Positions 25,601 through 40,978 of a stretch of DNA of 64,000 nucleotides are shown in pieces (position 1 is the stretch's first letter; every line of letters begins with the position of its first letter). The stretch comes from Prunella strophiata (lineage: Eukaryota; Chordata; Aves; Passeriformes; Prunellidae): contig JAZBQD010000014.1 of assembly GCA_036583965.1 (NCBI GenBank), positions 28,377,490 to 28,441,489 on the forward strand, written 5' to 3'. Position numbers and translations under genes: made by a program. The notes beneath the pieces were generated by a model that saw only the letters and a program-made list of their open reading frames with translations, made no database searches and was not told the origin of the DNA.

Positions 25601-28600
25601 TCAGACTGAAACTCGTCATATGAACCTTACTGGTAGAATTTTATTAACTCTGAATGCTGATATTCACAAGTTCATCCATCTTCCTGTCTCCCGCTATTGC
25701 TGTCTTTTGGTTTTTAAATCCATGGAAGGTTTTTCAGCCAACTGCAGTTGAAATAAACTTCCCATTACCTTGCCAGAATGGTAGGGATCAGCTCCAAATC
25801 ATCTGAGTCACTACACTCTGATGGGGTCTGTGTTTACATTCTTAATATGCCTATTCTCCCAGTTGAAATCCAGGTAAGGTAAGTGAGAACATCCTCATGT
25901 AGATGTGCGGGGACAGTTGTGGTGTCTCTCCAGCTGTTTCCCTTAACTGCTTTGCATTCTGCCAGATGTGTATTGAGTGTGTCTTCTGCTCCATGGGCAG
26001 AGTGAATATATGAATCCAAAGAGATGCATCAATGAATAGATGTTGGTTGTCTGTCAACACACAGCCTGGGTCAATTCACTGGCAATTGCATGTCCTGAAG
26101 TCAGCTGTAGTCTGACACTGGTTTATCATTCTGCCATGCAGTAAAGTTAGAAAGGGGTCTGTGCCCTGTTCAGTCACCTCACTGGCTTTTTGAACACTTC
26201 AGTCCATTGGTTGAAGGGGTGCCAGTGCAAGGTCACTAGTGGGATGTAAAGCTAGATCAAAAATATCTGTAAGGAAGAAAATATCTAAAGCTAAGCTCAG
26301 GTAGTTCTTCTGTCTCTTCCTAATGTGTTCTTCTGCATAGCATGTGGTAGCTGGAGGTGGGTGAGCCATACTTTGTGGTGGAGACTGTAAAAATAACAGT
26401 GGTTTAAAGACCTTGCATTGTTCATAGCAAAGAACTGCCTGAAAGCTGAGGAGTTCTTTGCAGGGCAGGAGACTGGCTGGATACAGAAGATCAAGGGAGA
26501 CCTGAACTCATGGCCTTGTTATTTTCAGATCAGTTAGGCTCTTACAGGACAACCCAACAGAAGGTTCTGCAGTCGGTGAGCGTTTATTTTCTGACCCATT
26601 TCTTTTTCTTGTGCAATGTAAAACTGGTACTGTACCCTGGCACAAAACCAGCAGCTGTTTCTCTGAGCCCATGGGATTTAGAGATTCAGGAGGGTCCTTA
26701 TTTTTGCATTCAAGGAAGTCTGTTAAGAATCACACTCTTCTACTATTCTGTCTCAGATTGACATAGTCTCCTTTTTATAGGTGGCTTTATGTCCCTTTCA
26801 CCATTCATTTAAAATGGTGGCCAGGTCTAGCACAGCAGCAAATCAATACACACAAGGTATCTCTGTAGATCATTTTACCATAACCACTAGGAACTTCCTG
26901 CAACTCCACTTGCAAAGACTGTTTTTATCTGACAGCTTGTCCTGCACATTAGATGTGAACTAGAAGATAACTTGTTAGAAGTGTCTTTGTTGGCTGTTGC
27001 CAAGCTCAGAGAAAGAGCAGAATCTTTATGGTCTTACATGTCAGAGGTTGTATAAAGAGAAGATAGGTGTGGCTGCTTACACATACAAACATAAATTTTG
27101 AAATGGGTGTTGCAGTGCTTGAACGAAAGTATCTGAGACATTTTGGTTTTCAGAACAAAATGTAGCAATTTCTGAGAAAATAGTATGTGTGAAAGTACAA
27201 ATGCCCATGATGCACACTCTCACTGTATCACTGCAGTTTCTGTAGGATGACTTGATCCACTTAAAAGTGGGAACTTCATGGGGTTTTGTAGAGCATAGAA
27301 AATGTCAGGGAAAAATCTTCTCAGGTAATGTTTTAAAGCAGTGCCACCTTATGGTTCATTTCAGAATAGAGATGTTTGGTGTCCCACCCTTGCAAAACAC
27401 TGTGTGCATCTGGCTGGGCTCTCTAACTTTCTTAAATGGTTACTGTCTGTGCTTCTGATCAGGGGGGTGGTGGACTATGCCTTTCACATCAGGACTAATT
27501 CCAGAGAAAAAAATGAGATTATTAGTTTACTTCTCAAAGGGTAGCTGTTCCTTCTGTACAGTTACCCAGCACATTGCTTTCATGAGTAAAAAATCATGCT
27601 CCAAGCCGATTCCTCCCAGATTCCTTGTGTGACTGCCTAAGGCTCCTGTTTGTGCTGAGATGTTGCATTCTGACCCAATGGCACAATCCAACACTGTGGC
27701 AGCTGCAGCCCATATTCATCCTACTTAGTCCTGCAGTCCTGTCATTCAAGCCATAGTAAATAATTGCTGACTGTCAAGAGCTTTGAAATTCTGCTATCAC
27801 TGTTGCTCACCTAAACTGAGGATCCCTAAGCAGTGTGGGTTTCATGAATCTGATGTGACCATGCATCCAGGGAAGATGATCTTGGAAAAATCCTTGCAGT
27901 AAAAAACTGGTCCTCTCAGTCTCTTCCTGCTCTTGTTCCAGCTTGTGGCAGGAGTAGCTGCTGTCTGGATGCCCAAAGCTTGTCAGAGCTGCTTGGTTGT
28001 GGGGCTGCTCTGAATTCCCTCTGAAGTCAATTAGGTATTGACGTATGCTCCTGCGATAATTACAGCTACTGCTGCAGCTTGGTGACCTCTTTTGTCTGCA
28101 GTAGCCATAACATTTTGCAAATAGTTCTGGTTAGCCTGTGAGAGAAATGTCACTAAATTACAGGAGAAAAAATCCTGGAAATACTTTAATTAAATTTTAG
28201 GTATAAAACTAGCAGTTTCTTCCAACAACTGCAATGCAGAATTCCCAGAAGTGGTATTAAGAAATATTAAGAAATATGAGTTTCTTTGCTGCCCTGCTGA
28301 AAGCAGAGAAGTCAATTTCTTGTGGAAATTACTATTTGAGCTGGCAATGAGAAGTGACCCAGGGATGAATGTGTTGGAAGCAGCTGGGACTGATGTTCAG
28401 CTGTTACTGCTCTGCTGCTCAGTGCAATTCACACAACCATCAGCACCACCATCCCCAGTGTTAGCCCACCACTGATTGCAAGTGGGGTTAAAATCAACCA
28501 GGAGCCATTAGTTAGGCCTTGACTCTCTCTCTGTTGGACTAGTTTATACATATACAGACTGTTCTTTCTTTTCGGCATATAGACACTACACAGCATCTTT

Positions 28601-31600
28601 ATTGAGCATTGTGCAGAGATGGCCAGCCCAGCATGGCTGTTAAATTCCCTCAGATTCCAGCAGCAATTCCTATTTATTATAGAAGACAATAAATCTTAGT
28701 AATGAAAATAATATCATTAATACTAGCTTAAATATAGCTGTTGCTATAAATGTATTTTGTTCACAAAGGTGTGAATGTCAAGTCCTGTGGCTACAAAGAA
28801 TGCTGTGGGAACTCAGTTTCCTCTGGTCTTGAGCCTTTTCATTCACAGGCTTTTAAAAATGAAATTAAGCTACTGTTTTGTGGTTTTACCATGTATCCCA
28901 TGTAGTTCCCATACTTTTTCTTATAGCCTTTGGTTTGTTCAAATATTTTCATAGCTACATGCAGGCTGCCTCATTCAACTTAATTGGCCAACAAGATCAA
29001 AACCTCAGCATCCTTCACTCTGGTTTTACAAAATACAGCAAAATGAGAGAGCTCATCATATTTGAGATCTCCAATATCTGTTTGATTGGCCTGAAATCAA
29101 CATTAGAAGTTTATTATATACATATAAACAGAATGGTCCTAGAAATCTGATTTTCATAGGGAGCTAGGCTAACTAAATCTAGTCAAAAGTATGGAAATTA
29201 CAGCCAATGTAAGATAACAAAAGAAAAGAGTCCAAAAATGCAGGTGATGCTACATGAGCTGCCTTGGAAGATCATGTGAAAGCCTTCCCATCACTGTTTT
29301 CCATGATTCAAGGAGAGCTGCAATATTTACTTCTGAATGGCTGAACTGCACAGACTTGGGTCGGTTCCTCTTGGGAACAGATGGTTACAGCTTTGCTGGC
29401 CACAGGTTCAGTGCCAGCACCAGGCTGAATGCCAGCTGAAGGTGAGCACATTTTGGAACAAATTTACAATGTACCTTCAATTGTCTATTTTCATAACACT
29501 GGAAAAAACTGTGCTGTCTGTACCTCAGGGCATCCATAGCAACTTCAATACATGGTATTGGTTTGTCAGACCTGCCTATGATTTACGCTTCTGCTTGACA
29601 TTATTTCTGTTTAGTTGATATTTCACTTTCATTGTAATAAAGCTTTTTTTTTTATCAAACAGTGACTGTATGTGTTATACAAAAATGAGAGAACTCACTG
29701 ACATGGAACTTAATAATGTTTCTCCTGTGCCCTTGATATAATCTTTCAACATCATCAACACTTTCAACAGTGTGTTCGCACTCCAATGCATGATGGGTTT
29801 ATTGGTGTGACACAAACTACTAGATACCAAAATGATATATATTTGGGAAATAAAGTAACTACAGCATTTGGAGCAGTTTCTGGTAAGTAATTTTAGTCCA
29901 GATTGAGGTGACTTTAGACACATATGGTAGGTCATAAAAAACTTCTGAAATATCTAAACATGAACATGACCATGTATAGCCTGCCGTGACAAGCTGGTGT
30001 GCTGATTGCATGGGCTGGATGCCAGAGTTCCCTGCTCAACCAGGAAACCTTACTCAGCTAAACAGGACTCTGTGACTCTCAGGTGTATAGTGCTGATCAT
30101 GCTCAGCAGCACATTTTTATTTATGCACTCTCACACTGCATTATTAGATGAAAGGAATGACTTTACTTCTCCAATTCTTTGAAAGAAAGGGGTTTAAGTT
30201 TTAGGAAAAAAAAGTTGATTTCCAAAAATTAGTATATTCTCATTAGAAGTGTGATAATAATGGAGTAATTATTATAGCTTTGTTTTGAAGTCTCATTTGA
30301 CTTACAATTTTAAGAGTGTAAATTTGTTTTATGTATTTTTGAGGCAGCAGTTACTGGTGTGGCTTTTGTTTTTTATAAACATATTCTATGGAGACAGGAG
30401 GTTATTTTATAAGGTATTTCCTACCTTTAGCATTATGTTGCTGAAATTGAGAGACAATGAAAGAAGCTTCTCAAAGATTCTGCCAGATTCTTTAATGCCA
30501 GATTTTTCTATATCAAAGAAAACATTTAGAAAGTGTTCAGGATAATATAAGTAGAGAAAGTGGTTTTTGGTTTACTGCTGAAGAGAGACTTCCTGTGGCT
30601 GTACAGTCTCCTATGTTCAGGAGGGCTTATAGTTGTAGGAAGATTGAATTGCTGGCAAGGCACAACATTCCACGGGGTGTTCTAGTGGTTTTCCTCTATC
30701 TTTTGTCTTTCTTCCTATTTTTTCTTATGTCAGAAAGAGGAGCCTTTTATCACAGTTGTTTGTGTTAACATTCCCTGGCATCTAAGTATGGTCTCAGGTA
30801 TAAAACAATGGCACAGTAGTTGTCCAGCCCTCTCCTTGGTATTCATGGCCAGGTATAAAGATGGGCTGACCTTTACTTGCCTCCAGCATATCTGATTGCC
30901 AGCCTCGAAGGCTTCCTTACACTTGTGTACAAGATCTCACTGTAGGTGAGTGTTGGTTTATTTCTCTATATTAGAACATCTCTCAGCTTTGTGTGAGGTG
31001 AGGAGACTGAAAACCATGCAAAGTCTTGCTAGATCTATTTACATCTACCAGAACATTGTAGTTTGTGACACCCAGACTCTGATCTGTTTCTAATTGCACC
31101 AGCAGTAAAAAACTCGGCTTAATTTTATGCTGTTTACCTTTTTATGCATTTGCAGCCTTTGTATTGTCTTCACATTTTTAACAGAGGATTGAATTTTGGA
31201 AAATCCTATCTGTATCATAAAAAGAATAGTGCTGATTTTATCATACTTTTTACCTCAAAGGTTCACAAATGTACAAGAATTTGCACAAAGGGATTAAACA
31301 TGCAGCACAGAGAATGATGTGTTATCCATGCTTCTCACGTGAGGGCATTTTGTTTCAGGTACACCTCTTGGTGCATTGCCTGGAAAATTATTATGGATGC
31401 TACAAGCTGTGCAGGCAAAGAGGTTCTGCTAATGGCATGGGTAATTGATGTTATGTCAGCCTGCATGCTTGTATGGATCCTGCTGCAGGATCAATGTGTG
31501 AATCTGGGTGAGGCGCTCAGCCTGTGAGGTGGAAGTGCCAGAGGGTCTAAAATGTAATATAATGCATTGTCTTGCAGTTTGTTGTTCAGGGCTCTGCAGT

Positions 31601-34600
31601 AAATTCTACCACTTGAATGCTCATCACCTGGTTTTGTCTTTCTTCAAAGCCCTGCTGTGCACTACAGGAGTGCGTTAGGATGGAGAGCTTTGGATAGTCG
31701 AGCTTTCTGCCTTCTGCTCTGTTACATCCTTCTAACACGTGCTGCAAGAGAAAAATAAAAATAATTGTTTATGAGGGAAATCTTACTGGGAGCTGGGTGC
31801 CCTGCAAGGGACACATTAGCCCCATCTCTTTGCAGAAACCAAGCCTATCATGTCCTGTACCCAAGAGTACAAGTATTCTCTGAGTACAAGTAGACTAAGC
31901 TGCCACAAGCTCTGCATCTGCAGTTGTGATCAGTCCCGTTTGTTCTTGTACATTCAGTTTTCTCAGGTTTAGGTTTTGAACAGCTGTTGCACTCTGAATC
32001 CAAAGCTTCCAGAAAGCCATGAGGTACCTGATAACTTCAGTGGGCTCTAGAGCTGCTCTTAAATCCTAACATCACTGCCTCTAAATGATTAGGTGAATTT
32101 ACTTGGAAATGGTTAAATCAGCAAGATCTCCACGGAAGGTACAACATATGAGTCCTTCTGCTTTACCTGTTCTGAGAGTTATTGCCTCTCCTCAGATTAA
32201 GGGATGCTGTTTTGTACCAAAGTTAGGCTGTGATGTAACACTGAAATTCAATATTGTGCTTTGTATAGATGGGTAGAGTACACACTCTCTGTAGATATAT
32301 AATTACAGCAAGACCTTGGCTACTCAAAGGCCCACAGAAGTGAAACAGAGTAGTTTGTTCTGCCATCTCTAATGTGGTTTCAGATTAGGCTCTTACAAGG
32401 GACAAGGGCTCATGGTGTTCTTATAGGCAGGCTCCTTGAGGACCTTTAGGAGACAGGCTCTCTGCATCAACTTTTCTGTGAATGCTGCAGCTGGCAGACA
32501 GGTAGATCCTGTAAGGTTTAACATGCTTAAAGGGAGACACAAAGTGCAGAACTGCATGTACACTGCCAGAAGACACCAGTGCCTTCAGCTGGCCAGGAGT
32601 ATTTTCTAAGACTTTGGGGGCTTTGAAATGAAGCTGGAATACTGGCAAACTCATGGAGCAGGCAGTTTTGCCTGTATCAGCTGCGGTCAGTTCAGGCAGG
32701 TGCTGCATTTTGACTTTCAGAAAAATTCACTTCCTCAAGCTCTTGCCAAGTGTGTAGCTCACCTGGGCTCACCATGTTGCTTACAGGCACTTGCTAGACC
32801 TGTTTTTAAGGACAGATGACAATATTCAGAGATGTGAATATAGATTTTATTTAAAATTGCTATGGGCTTGTAAATTCATGATTTTTTTAACTTTATAAAA
32901 ATAACAAAATCACATTTATTTGACACAACAATAAGGATGCACAGACTGAGAAACCTGTGTGTTGTGTTTATAAAGAGACCAGAAACTAACCACATTCACT
33001 GTAACCATCCCCTTTTCAGAAGACCTAGAGCATGAGAGAACTATAACTGTACAGCTTTGCCCTTGAAGCTGAAAAGATTAGCAAATATTTGTTTTATTAT
33101 TTTTCAAAATCTTTTCCAGTAGCACAGAATAAAACAGAAGTTCTTATGAAGAAATGCAGTGCCATTCCCTAGATTTAGCAGGGATTGTATTATGTATTTA
33201 TGACAATTGTAGCTGTGGTCTCTTCAGATTCATGTTGAGACCTCCCATATCAAGGCTGTGTGACTAAAGAGTTCAGGTGCATCTCCTTAACCAGCAGCAA
33301 GAGGCATTGAGTTTTGAGCCCAATTCTGTGTTTCTTCCACTGTTTAGTGAAAGTCTGGGCCCTGGATTTTGTCTGATACTCAGATCTCAGTTACTGAAGA
33401 CCATACCCAGGCTCTGCCACCTGCTGAGCCTGATTGCTCAGCCAGTTATGGAGAAAGTTGAGCTGTGTGGGTGTCTGTGCTGACACCACTGGCCCTGGGC
33501 ACAGAGTGCCATGCACCCACCGTGCCTGCCATGTGCCTCCAGTGCCTTCCCAACTGCCCAGCTTTGTCCTTCAGTGTGGGGCATCCCTGTGCCAAAGTGC
33601 ATGTGGCAAATTAATTTCCAATGGCCTTCTCCACTCTCACAATCCACCACCCCCGCCGTGTCTGAGAGGAAGGTGCTTGGGGGAAAATCAGCTGTCTGAG
33701 GCAGCAAGAGGATGCCAGTGTGGACCCAGGAAGACTCCAAAGTATGCTTTTGGGAGGCATAGCAAACTTTATCTTGCATGCAGTCTCACCAGCCACAAAT
33801 CTGCTTCATCAGAAGAAACACACTCCTCAGCTCTTGTCTTTATACCCCAAAGAGGGGCTGGTGGTGTGCAATCACCACAGCCCCCAGTCCACAGAGCATC
33901 CTGAGGGCTCTTCCAGGACTTCCAGGGGCAGCCATTGCTGTTTTCTGAGAATCATTGGCCCTTCCTCTCCTGCAAAAAAGAATACCACTTAATGGACTCT
34001 GCAAGACATTTTGGCATATTTTAATGCAAAACAGTCTGCAGAAATAGGTCTGTTTACATTTAGCTAATGCTAAAACTGGGTATTTCAGTTTCACTTTGAT
34101 GATGCAAAATTACAGGACTGAAGGTATGACAGAATAAATCTCCAAAGATCATCAATTCAAAGATCTATTGTATACTGAACAGTTTACATCTTGTGAAAGA
34201 TTTGTTGATTATGATTGTTTCTGAACCAGTCTCTCCAAGCTATAGATCTAATCTCATTTTAAGAGCATAAGGGTAAATAATTCTTTTCATCTACTCTTGC
34301 AGTTGAAAAGAGGATGCTTCACAGTTGCTCTTTGATCTGATTTCAAGGTCTGCCACAATGCAGAATTATTTTTTCCTACCTCTGCTGAGGACTCAGGAGA
34401 GTTTTTTCAGCTACTGTTGCTACATTTAAACAAAATAACAACTCAACCTTGAGGTCCAGCATTCTTTTCTGGAAACTATTCAAAGTCCATTAGGTTATTA
34501 AATAAATCAGCACCTAGTAAAAGATTGCTTAGGATATGTATGGATGCAATATGATTCAGTAATAAACAACTTGGCAATATGTATATTGCCAGATGTTTTT

Positions 34601-37600
34601 TCCTGTGCTATAGGATGGCAGGGCCAGCTCAACATCTGAGGCTTTTGATTGTTTGAGTTACAGGTGGGCAGCGATTTTAATTTTCTGTAGTTCACGATGT
34701 TTCTGCATGATCTGGAAAGAGGAGGATCCTGCTGAATCAAGTTCCTGTTGTGTCATAACATTGGCAAGTCATAAGTCCTGTTGTGATTGTACAGTGCCTG
34801 TTTGGGTGCTGCTAGTTACCTACCAGTTGGCTTGAAGTGAAGGAATTGATATGTCTCCTTGTTTACCATTGCTAATCAAGTGTTTAGGATCTTCAGAAGG
34901 CAAAGAGCTGGAAAAGGGCAAAAAGGTATCAAAGATTTGTCCCTTCCCCTCCAGTATTCTTTTGGCTGAAGAATTTCACTGTGGGCAGCAGCAGTGACCA
35001 GTCTGTCTGGGAAGAAGTGATTGCTGGGCTTGGTTCTCAAGCTGGATCTGACAGCTGGGAGCACCATGAGCTGAGCTCACCTGTACCCTAAACTATCTTG
35101 GTGACCTACAAGGCACTCATGTAGTTTCACTGTCTCTCTTCCCCCACAGCAGGAGAAAAAACAACCACTGTCCTTGGAGGAGGGCTGGGAGGCTGCCCTC
35201 ATTAGTGTTGGGAAAGACCCATGAAATACCAGTCAAAATACCATTTGTTGTCTTTCACATCGAAATAACTCACACTTCCTCCTAGAGAGGACAGCAGTTT
35301 ATTTAAAGATGGGGTTCACAGTGATGTTCTTAACATGGTTTTAAAGGGACTTGCTTGTTCCTGTTGCGATATTTCTCAGAGTGATTTGGTGAACAAGAAA
35401 GAGGAAGCTCTGAAAGCAGCTGTATAAAAATTGCCATCAAAGGCACAAAATTTGAAAACCAGACAGGCTCTGCTACTTTTTGTTAGCACCTTGTATAGCA
35501 ATAAACCTAGTTGCTACAACTGTGGCAAATAAAACCATGATACTTGTGTGCCTCTAACACAATATTTCTTTCCCAAATGGTGTCTGAGAGGAGCTGAAGC
35601 ATTTTATTTCTCTGTACTATATGACTTAAATAGCCCTTTTTTAATAACAAAGGTGATAGCTTCCATTCATGTATTTATCTGAGGACTGTTTATTTGGTTT
35701 GTTATATCAAATGATCTACAAGTAAGAGCTCAAACCCCTGAAGCTACAGCACAATATTCAACACAAAAATATAGGAAGAAAATAAAGTATGTACCTCAAC
35801 ACAGTTTCTATACCAGATGAAATATCATTTCCATTTACAGGCACAAGAACTAGTTTTATTTTTATGCAACATTATCAGTCCACAGCAAGGGGCATATGCA
35901 AACATAAGACTGGGGGAAAGAGAAGGAAAGGGGGGATGTTGCAGTGGACTGGCATCCTTCCTCATGACACCAGAAGTGCACATCAGCTCAAGTTATTGCT
36001 GAGGGTTGGTACTGCCTATGATTATCTGCTGCCAGTTTACCTTAGTTTAATTCCTTCATGGAATAAAACATAAAGTTAAGTTAGTCAAATCTTTAGAGAT
36101 ATAAAGTGGACAGATTTTCTTCCAAGAGATAAAGCAGACTTGGTGGCCCTATCACATCCATATGAATGAAACATTAGTCAGATTTTTTTTATCTGAAAAT
36201 TCAAGGTATAATTGCTTTTCTAGTCACCTTATTTTGTTTTATTTTAATTAACCCTAAAGTTTTAAACAATATATGATTTTGTTGAGAATACTTTGCAATT
36301 TTTGTTTTGCTAGGAATTTAGAAAATAGCTTGTTTTCACTTTGTAAATTCTCATGGGGGTGGGAGAAAACAAAAATATAGATCAATTTTTCACTTACCAA
36401 GGACATCAAGTGCTACAACAGTGATTATTCTTCTTATTATCATTGCTCAAACAGCAAAAGCTGATAGAGGAACAAATTTTAGAGAATTCTGTGACAGGTG
36501 AAGTCTCTCAGTGTCTTTCAGTATCAGTGGCCAGAGCTGGATGTTTTGAAAATCATCCCTGGGTTTCTGAAGAGCCTTTGCATGACAGCATTAGGCAGAA
36601 ACCATCTAAGAAAGCCAAGATGCACCATGTCCCTGAGATGAGTGTGTCAGCTGCATCACTTTGTTTTCAGCTCTTCACATTGTGTCAGCGGTTTCACTTC
36701 CTTTTAGGTGAGCACTTTTCAGAAGCTACTGTCTTTGTTATGCATGAATCAATTAAACCTAATTTTAAATGAGCATCCAAAATGTTGTTTCATCTTCACT
36801 GGTCTTCCATCAGTGCTTTAACCACAGGACCTGAAGCTTTGGAGCAGCTCCTCTCTTTCCTGCAGAAATCAAGGGAATAAGGTTTCCTTTAGAAAAATGT
36901 TCTATCAAAACATTCCTGGTTGCTGCAGTCTTGTGTTGTTACCACTGTGTGTACACTGATAGGAGAGTTCATAAATAGCTTTTGTGGTATTGTATATCTT
37001 AGTGTGGCCAAGCATGCTGCAGTGGAAATGCTGTAATAGCAGAGGGGAAGGAAAGAGTGTTGCCTTATCTGGTGTGCAACACATGCAGGCAAGCCCTTAG
37101 CTGTTTTTCCCTTGTAATTTACATATCTCCTGAGTGCTGAGAGTCACACAATTTTAGTCTTCAATTCTAATTAAGGTGAAGGAAAGAAAGGATGGGTTGA
37201 ACAGCACCATCAAGTCTCTCAGCAATAGACTGTATGACATAAGGTAACATTTTCTTCTTGCTGACAGCCAGAAAATAAAAGATATCAGGAAAGGGCTGAA
37301 TAGAACATATTGTCTTCTTAAGTAAATTCTCTAAGCATTTTAAATGATTGAAGCTAAAAAAATTAGTTCACCTGTAGCCTTTCTTTTTTTCTAAAACTTT
37401 TTTGAGCACCTTACTTTTGAACTGTATCATACTGTTTTACAAGAATAGAGCTTTCAAATCATTAGTGCTAAGATGTATTTCTTGATATCTTACTGTCTTG
37501 TGTTTCCTTACAAAACATCTGGAATCCTATCCTGAGGCACAGAAACAAGGTTGTTTGATTTAAATTTCATGTTCTTTAACTTGCCCTCTTGTTTTGTCTG

Positions 37601-40600
37601 CCTTATGGTAATTGCTCCCAGATTCTAGGTATAAACTCTACAAATACCTCTGGAAATAGTAAGAAAAGTCCAACCTGTACCTTTGAGAGGACCACTTTGA
37701 GAGACTGACCATGATACAGGGCAGTGTCAATTACAGGAATGTTTCTGTATCACTGGAGATAAAGCTATATGACTGTATACTTTTAAGCCACTTTAATCCA
37801 GGGTTATGTGGGTAAAAATACTACTCTTAGAATTGGCTATTTTAAGCTGAACCCATTAAACTTGTATATATGTACAAGCTCCAAGACATGTGCAGATGAT
37901 ATTCTGAATAGGCAGATATGTCAACAGCCCACATTCACCTTAAGGACTGAATTCCTCATTCCTTTGCCTTCTGTAGGTTGAGTTTTTTTCTACATGTAGT
38001 GAGTGACAGTGTTTCATACTGAATTTACCCAGAGCAACACAGTCCAGAATTTGATAAAGTCCTTAGGGTGACTTAGGCAGTTTAGTTGTGTTATCCTGCT
38101 TGCTGTGGAACATAGTTTATGGTTTTAGACAAGCATGTGTTGCTCTAAACAAACCAGAACCCATCAAAAGATAGTGTTTTTAAGTACATTTGTACCCATA
38201 GGAGCTGAAAGGAGGAAAGTATTTTTTTTCAGCGCATCCAAATTGAATTGTCATGTCTTGAAGAACTCTCAGATTCTACTGATAAATAGCCAGCACCTTC
38301 ATCTCCTCTGAAACAACAAACACAGCAGCACTTTTCTGGGTGCGAGGTAACGTTGCTGTGAAGGAAGCTGAAGGAGTAAAGGGTGCTCGTTGTCATCTCT
38401 CTAAACTACAACCAGGTGGCAGCGTGCTTCAGAACATTGCTGGTGCCACTGGATCTAGCTGGCCATTAGCTGATCTCTAGGACATCGTGGGGATATGCAT
38501 ATTCTGCATCTGCTGCTGAAAAAGCACCCGTAGGCACTCAGGAGTCATGAGGACAGAAGCTATTGATTATCTGTCTGTGGTAGAATAATGGCCATACAAG
38601 GACATGCTGTAATTCTCTTGTGGCAATCAGTATCAGATACTAGAACACAAATTTAAGCATCAGGCTGCACAGGTGTGTATATGCAGGTACATATGGAAGG
38701 TGTCACTGCTGCTGTAGCCCTCATTAGTATTGTTAGGAGAGTGTCCTGAGCCAAAACCTACATCCAAGCTGCCATTCTTACTTGCTATTGATTCTCACAG
38801 CCTCCATGAGGTTTCCACATTTTAGCCCCTTTATACTTTCCTCCTCCAGGCAAGTACCTGCCAAGAAGTACCACAGTTAACACAGATATCAGGGACACAC
38901 CACAGGGATGGCTTTTAACCACAGGCAGCTGGGGCAGTTGTTAGAGGCAATAGATCAAAGTGGATGGTGGAGAAAAGTTTGTTTAATTGGGTGCTAAAGC
39001 TGTTGTTCTGTCTGCACTAAATTAGACCAGCAGGAATCCTAATGTTGCATGCTCCCTGGCTGCTGGTGAACTGATTTAAATGCCACTGAGGAGCCCTCAC
39101 ACAGAGCTCCATGTCTGAGATCTCAGAGCATCTCAGTGTCACATCACATTTATTCCTCTCATCCACTGCTCACCTTTCCCACTTGCTTACTTCTGCTTGT
39201 AGAGGAGCTTTTTCCATATCCTCAGCTGAAGTCCTGTGTGTGGTTCTGCACATACCAGCGGACATACCAGGACGCACCAAGCATGGGGACTTCTGCCTCA
39301 GTGTGGAAAGATCTCAGGGCAGGACTGGGCATGTTTGTACCTGTGTGTGTGCAGACCATGAGCAGTGCCCAGTACTCCATGGGCAAGGAGAGGAGAAGAT
39401 CATCATGTTACTTTCTTAAGAGCACGTGTTGTCTCACATGCATGTTGCTCTGGCACCCCAGCTGCCTCAAGACACAGCCACCAATGTAGCACAACAGTCT
39501 TCAAGAACTGCTTTGGTTTCATAGTGGGCACAGATTACTGGGGTGAGATATCCCATAGACCTCCAAGAAAAAAAGGACTCTGATCACAGACCCCAAAAGG
39601 GCTTCTTCATGCTTCTTTCACAACTTCCTTGCACCTCAGGGTTGTCTTCCCTGGCTCCTGAAAATTCATTTCTTTTCAGTGGGGCCTAAGGCACCTGCTC
39701 TGCTGCCCTTCACATGGAGTTGCTCTTGGCAGTGCTGACTGCAAGTGAGAAGCTTAGAGCTGGCTCTTTATTACAGTGTCTTTGTCTTGTACATACTATG
39801 ACAGATGGAAGTCTAGAAAGCTACCTGAGGCTGACACCAAGGTGTGTAAGCATTAGAGAGGTGACAAGTACAGAAATGTCTGCACCCTTGGAGGGATATT
39901 TTCACCTGTGTTTTTCAGAGACTAAAGGGGTTGGCTGTTTTTTGTACTGATTGACTTTGCTTGGCTACATGTAGGCTGAGAGATGTAGCTCTTGAGAAGA
40001 CTGGGGAAAAATAATAACCTGAAAACAAGATAACAAGGGGAAAATACACATGATTTTAAGAATTTTAAATTGGAGTGCAAATATGCCTTTCATCTTTTAG
40101 GGATTTTCATATTCTTGTGGAATAAATTTTGGTTGGTTTTTTGTTGTTGTTGTTTGTTTGCTGGTATATGAGCTTTTTGCTGTTTATTGCATCTACAGGA
40201 TCCTGATTTACAGCTGTGTGGGAAAGTAGCAGCAACACTTGCTTAAAGTAAGATTCCTATCTGTGGTGTTTTCACCTTCAGACTTCTTCTCAGGGTCAAA
40301 ACACCTTCTTTCCACTAGAACTACATTCTTGTGTTAATTTCCAGCCTAGTTCTGTCCTTGAAATGAATTTGGCTATTCTTTTGCAGTCAATACAAAAACT
40401 TTTTTCTTCTGTTATTTTTTGTTGAGATTGCTGTATTTATTTTTCCCCCAGGACAGCACATGGGCAGACACAAACTTCTTAAAAGTACCTTTGGAATGCT
40501 TAAACTGATGACTTGGTCACACAGCTTTTTCTGATATTTTTAAAGATCTTTCTCCTTAGGAAGGGGGTTCTGTGGCTTTAAGAAGTAATGATTGCAGAAT

Positions 40601-40978
40601 TGGATTCAGGCTTGAATTCGTTGCAAGGTTATAAAGGGATTATGAACAGCTGCTTCTGCTAGTTGTAAGTTCTGTCACAGAAGTTTGGGATTTGGCCATA
40701 AAAGTGAAAATTTCCTTTGCTGGAGTTATCTGAGGGAGACAGCCCTGGCTGGGAAAAAGGTGAGGTGGGAGCCAAAGGCTGGGTTCATGTTTACCTGAAT
40801 ATTTCAGTAGTTTGCTCTAAAAAGATGCAAAGCGCAGTTAAAGTTGTCCCTTGCTCCTCTGGGAAGATCAGATGGCAAGAATGCTGCTTAACTGTTCTCA
40901 AGAGAGGTGGTTGGTTGGTGAGTATTGATTCACTATGGAGCATCTGTCTTGAATTTTGATTTGTATTTGGCCCACTAG

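Larger units (their letters stand above)
11186..40978 (+). other. Putative first intron (about 29.8 kb)
   Basis: If 11,174-11,185 and 40,979-41,082 are joined, this whole stretch is intron 1, beginning GTAAGC and ending TTTGGCCCACTAG. Outside the first 500 bp (still CpG island) it is AT-rich. It holds one CR1 fragment (19,125-19,640), a short AAGT/AAAT tract and no strong coding exon. Weak exon-like stretches occur at 16,831-16,917, 31,359-31,508 and 36,455-36,497. Somewhat GC-richer parts at 13.76-14.27 kb and 33.4-34.0 kb give long open frames with no protein resemblance I can see. Confidence 0.45.

Noticed and set aside
31359..31508. Segment after ttttgtttcag with a hydrophobic open frame
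   Set aside because: The open frame is in a phase that does not continue the first exon, the frame in the right phase hits a stop, and the peptide has no family resemblance.
33434..33904. 156-codon plus-strand frame with overlapping minus-strand frames
   Set aside because: Several frames are open on both strands at once, and the Cys/Ser/Pro/His-rich translation suggests a locally GC-rich non-coding patch.
36455..36497. 43-bp exon-like segment (acceptor ...ctcaaacag, donor CAG|GTGAAG)
   Set aside because: Good signals, but its length (1 modulo 3) would break the frame between the two best plus-strand exons.
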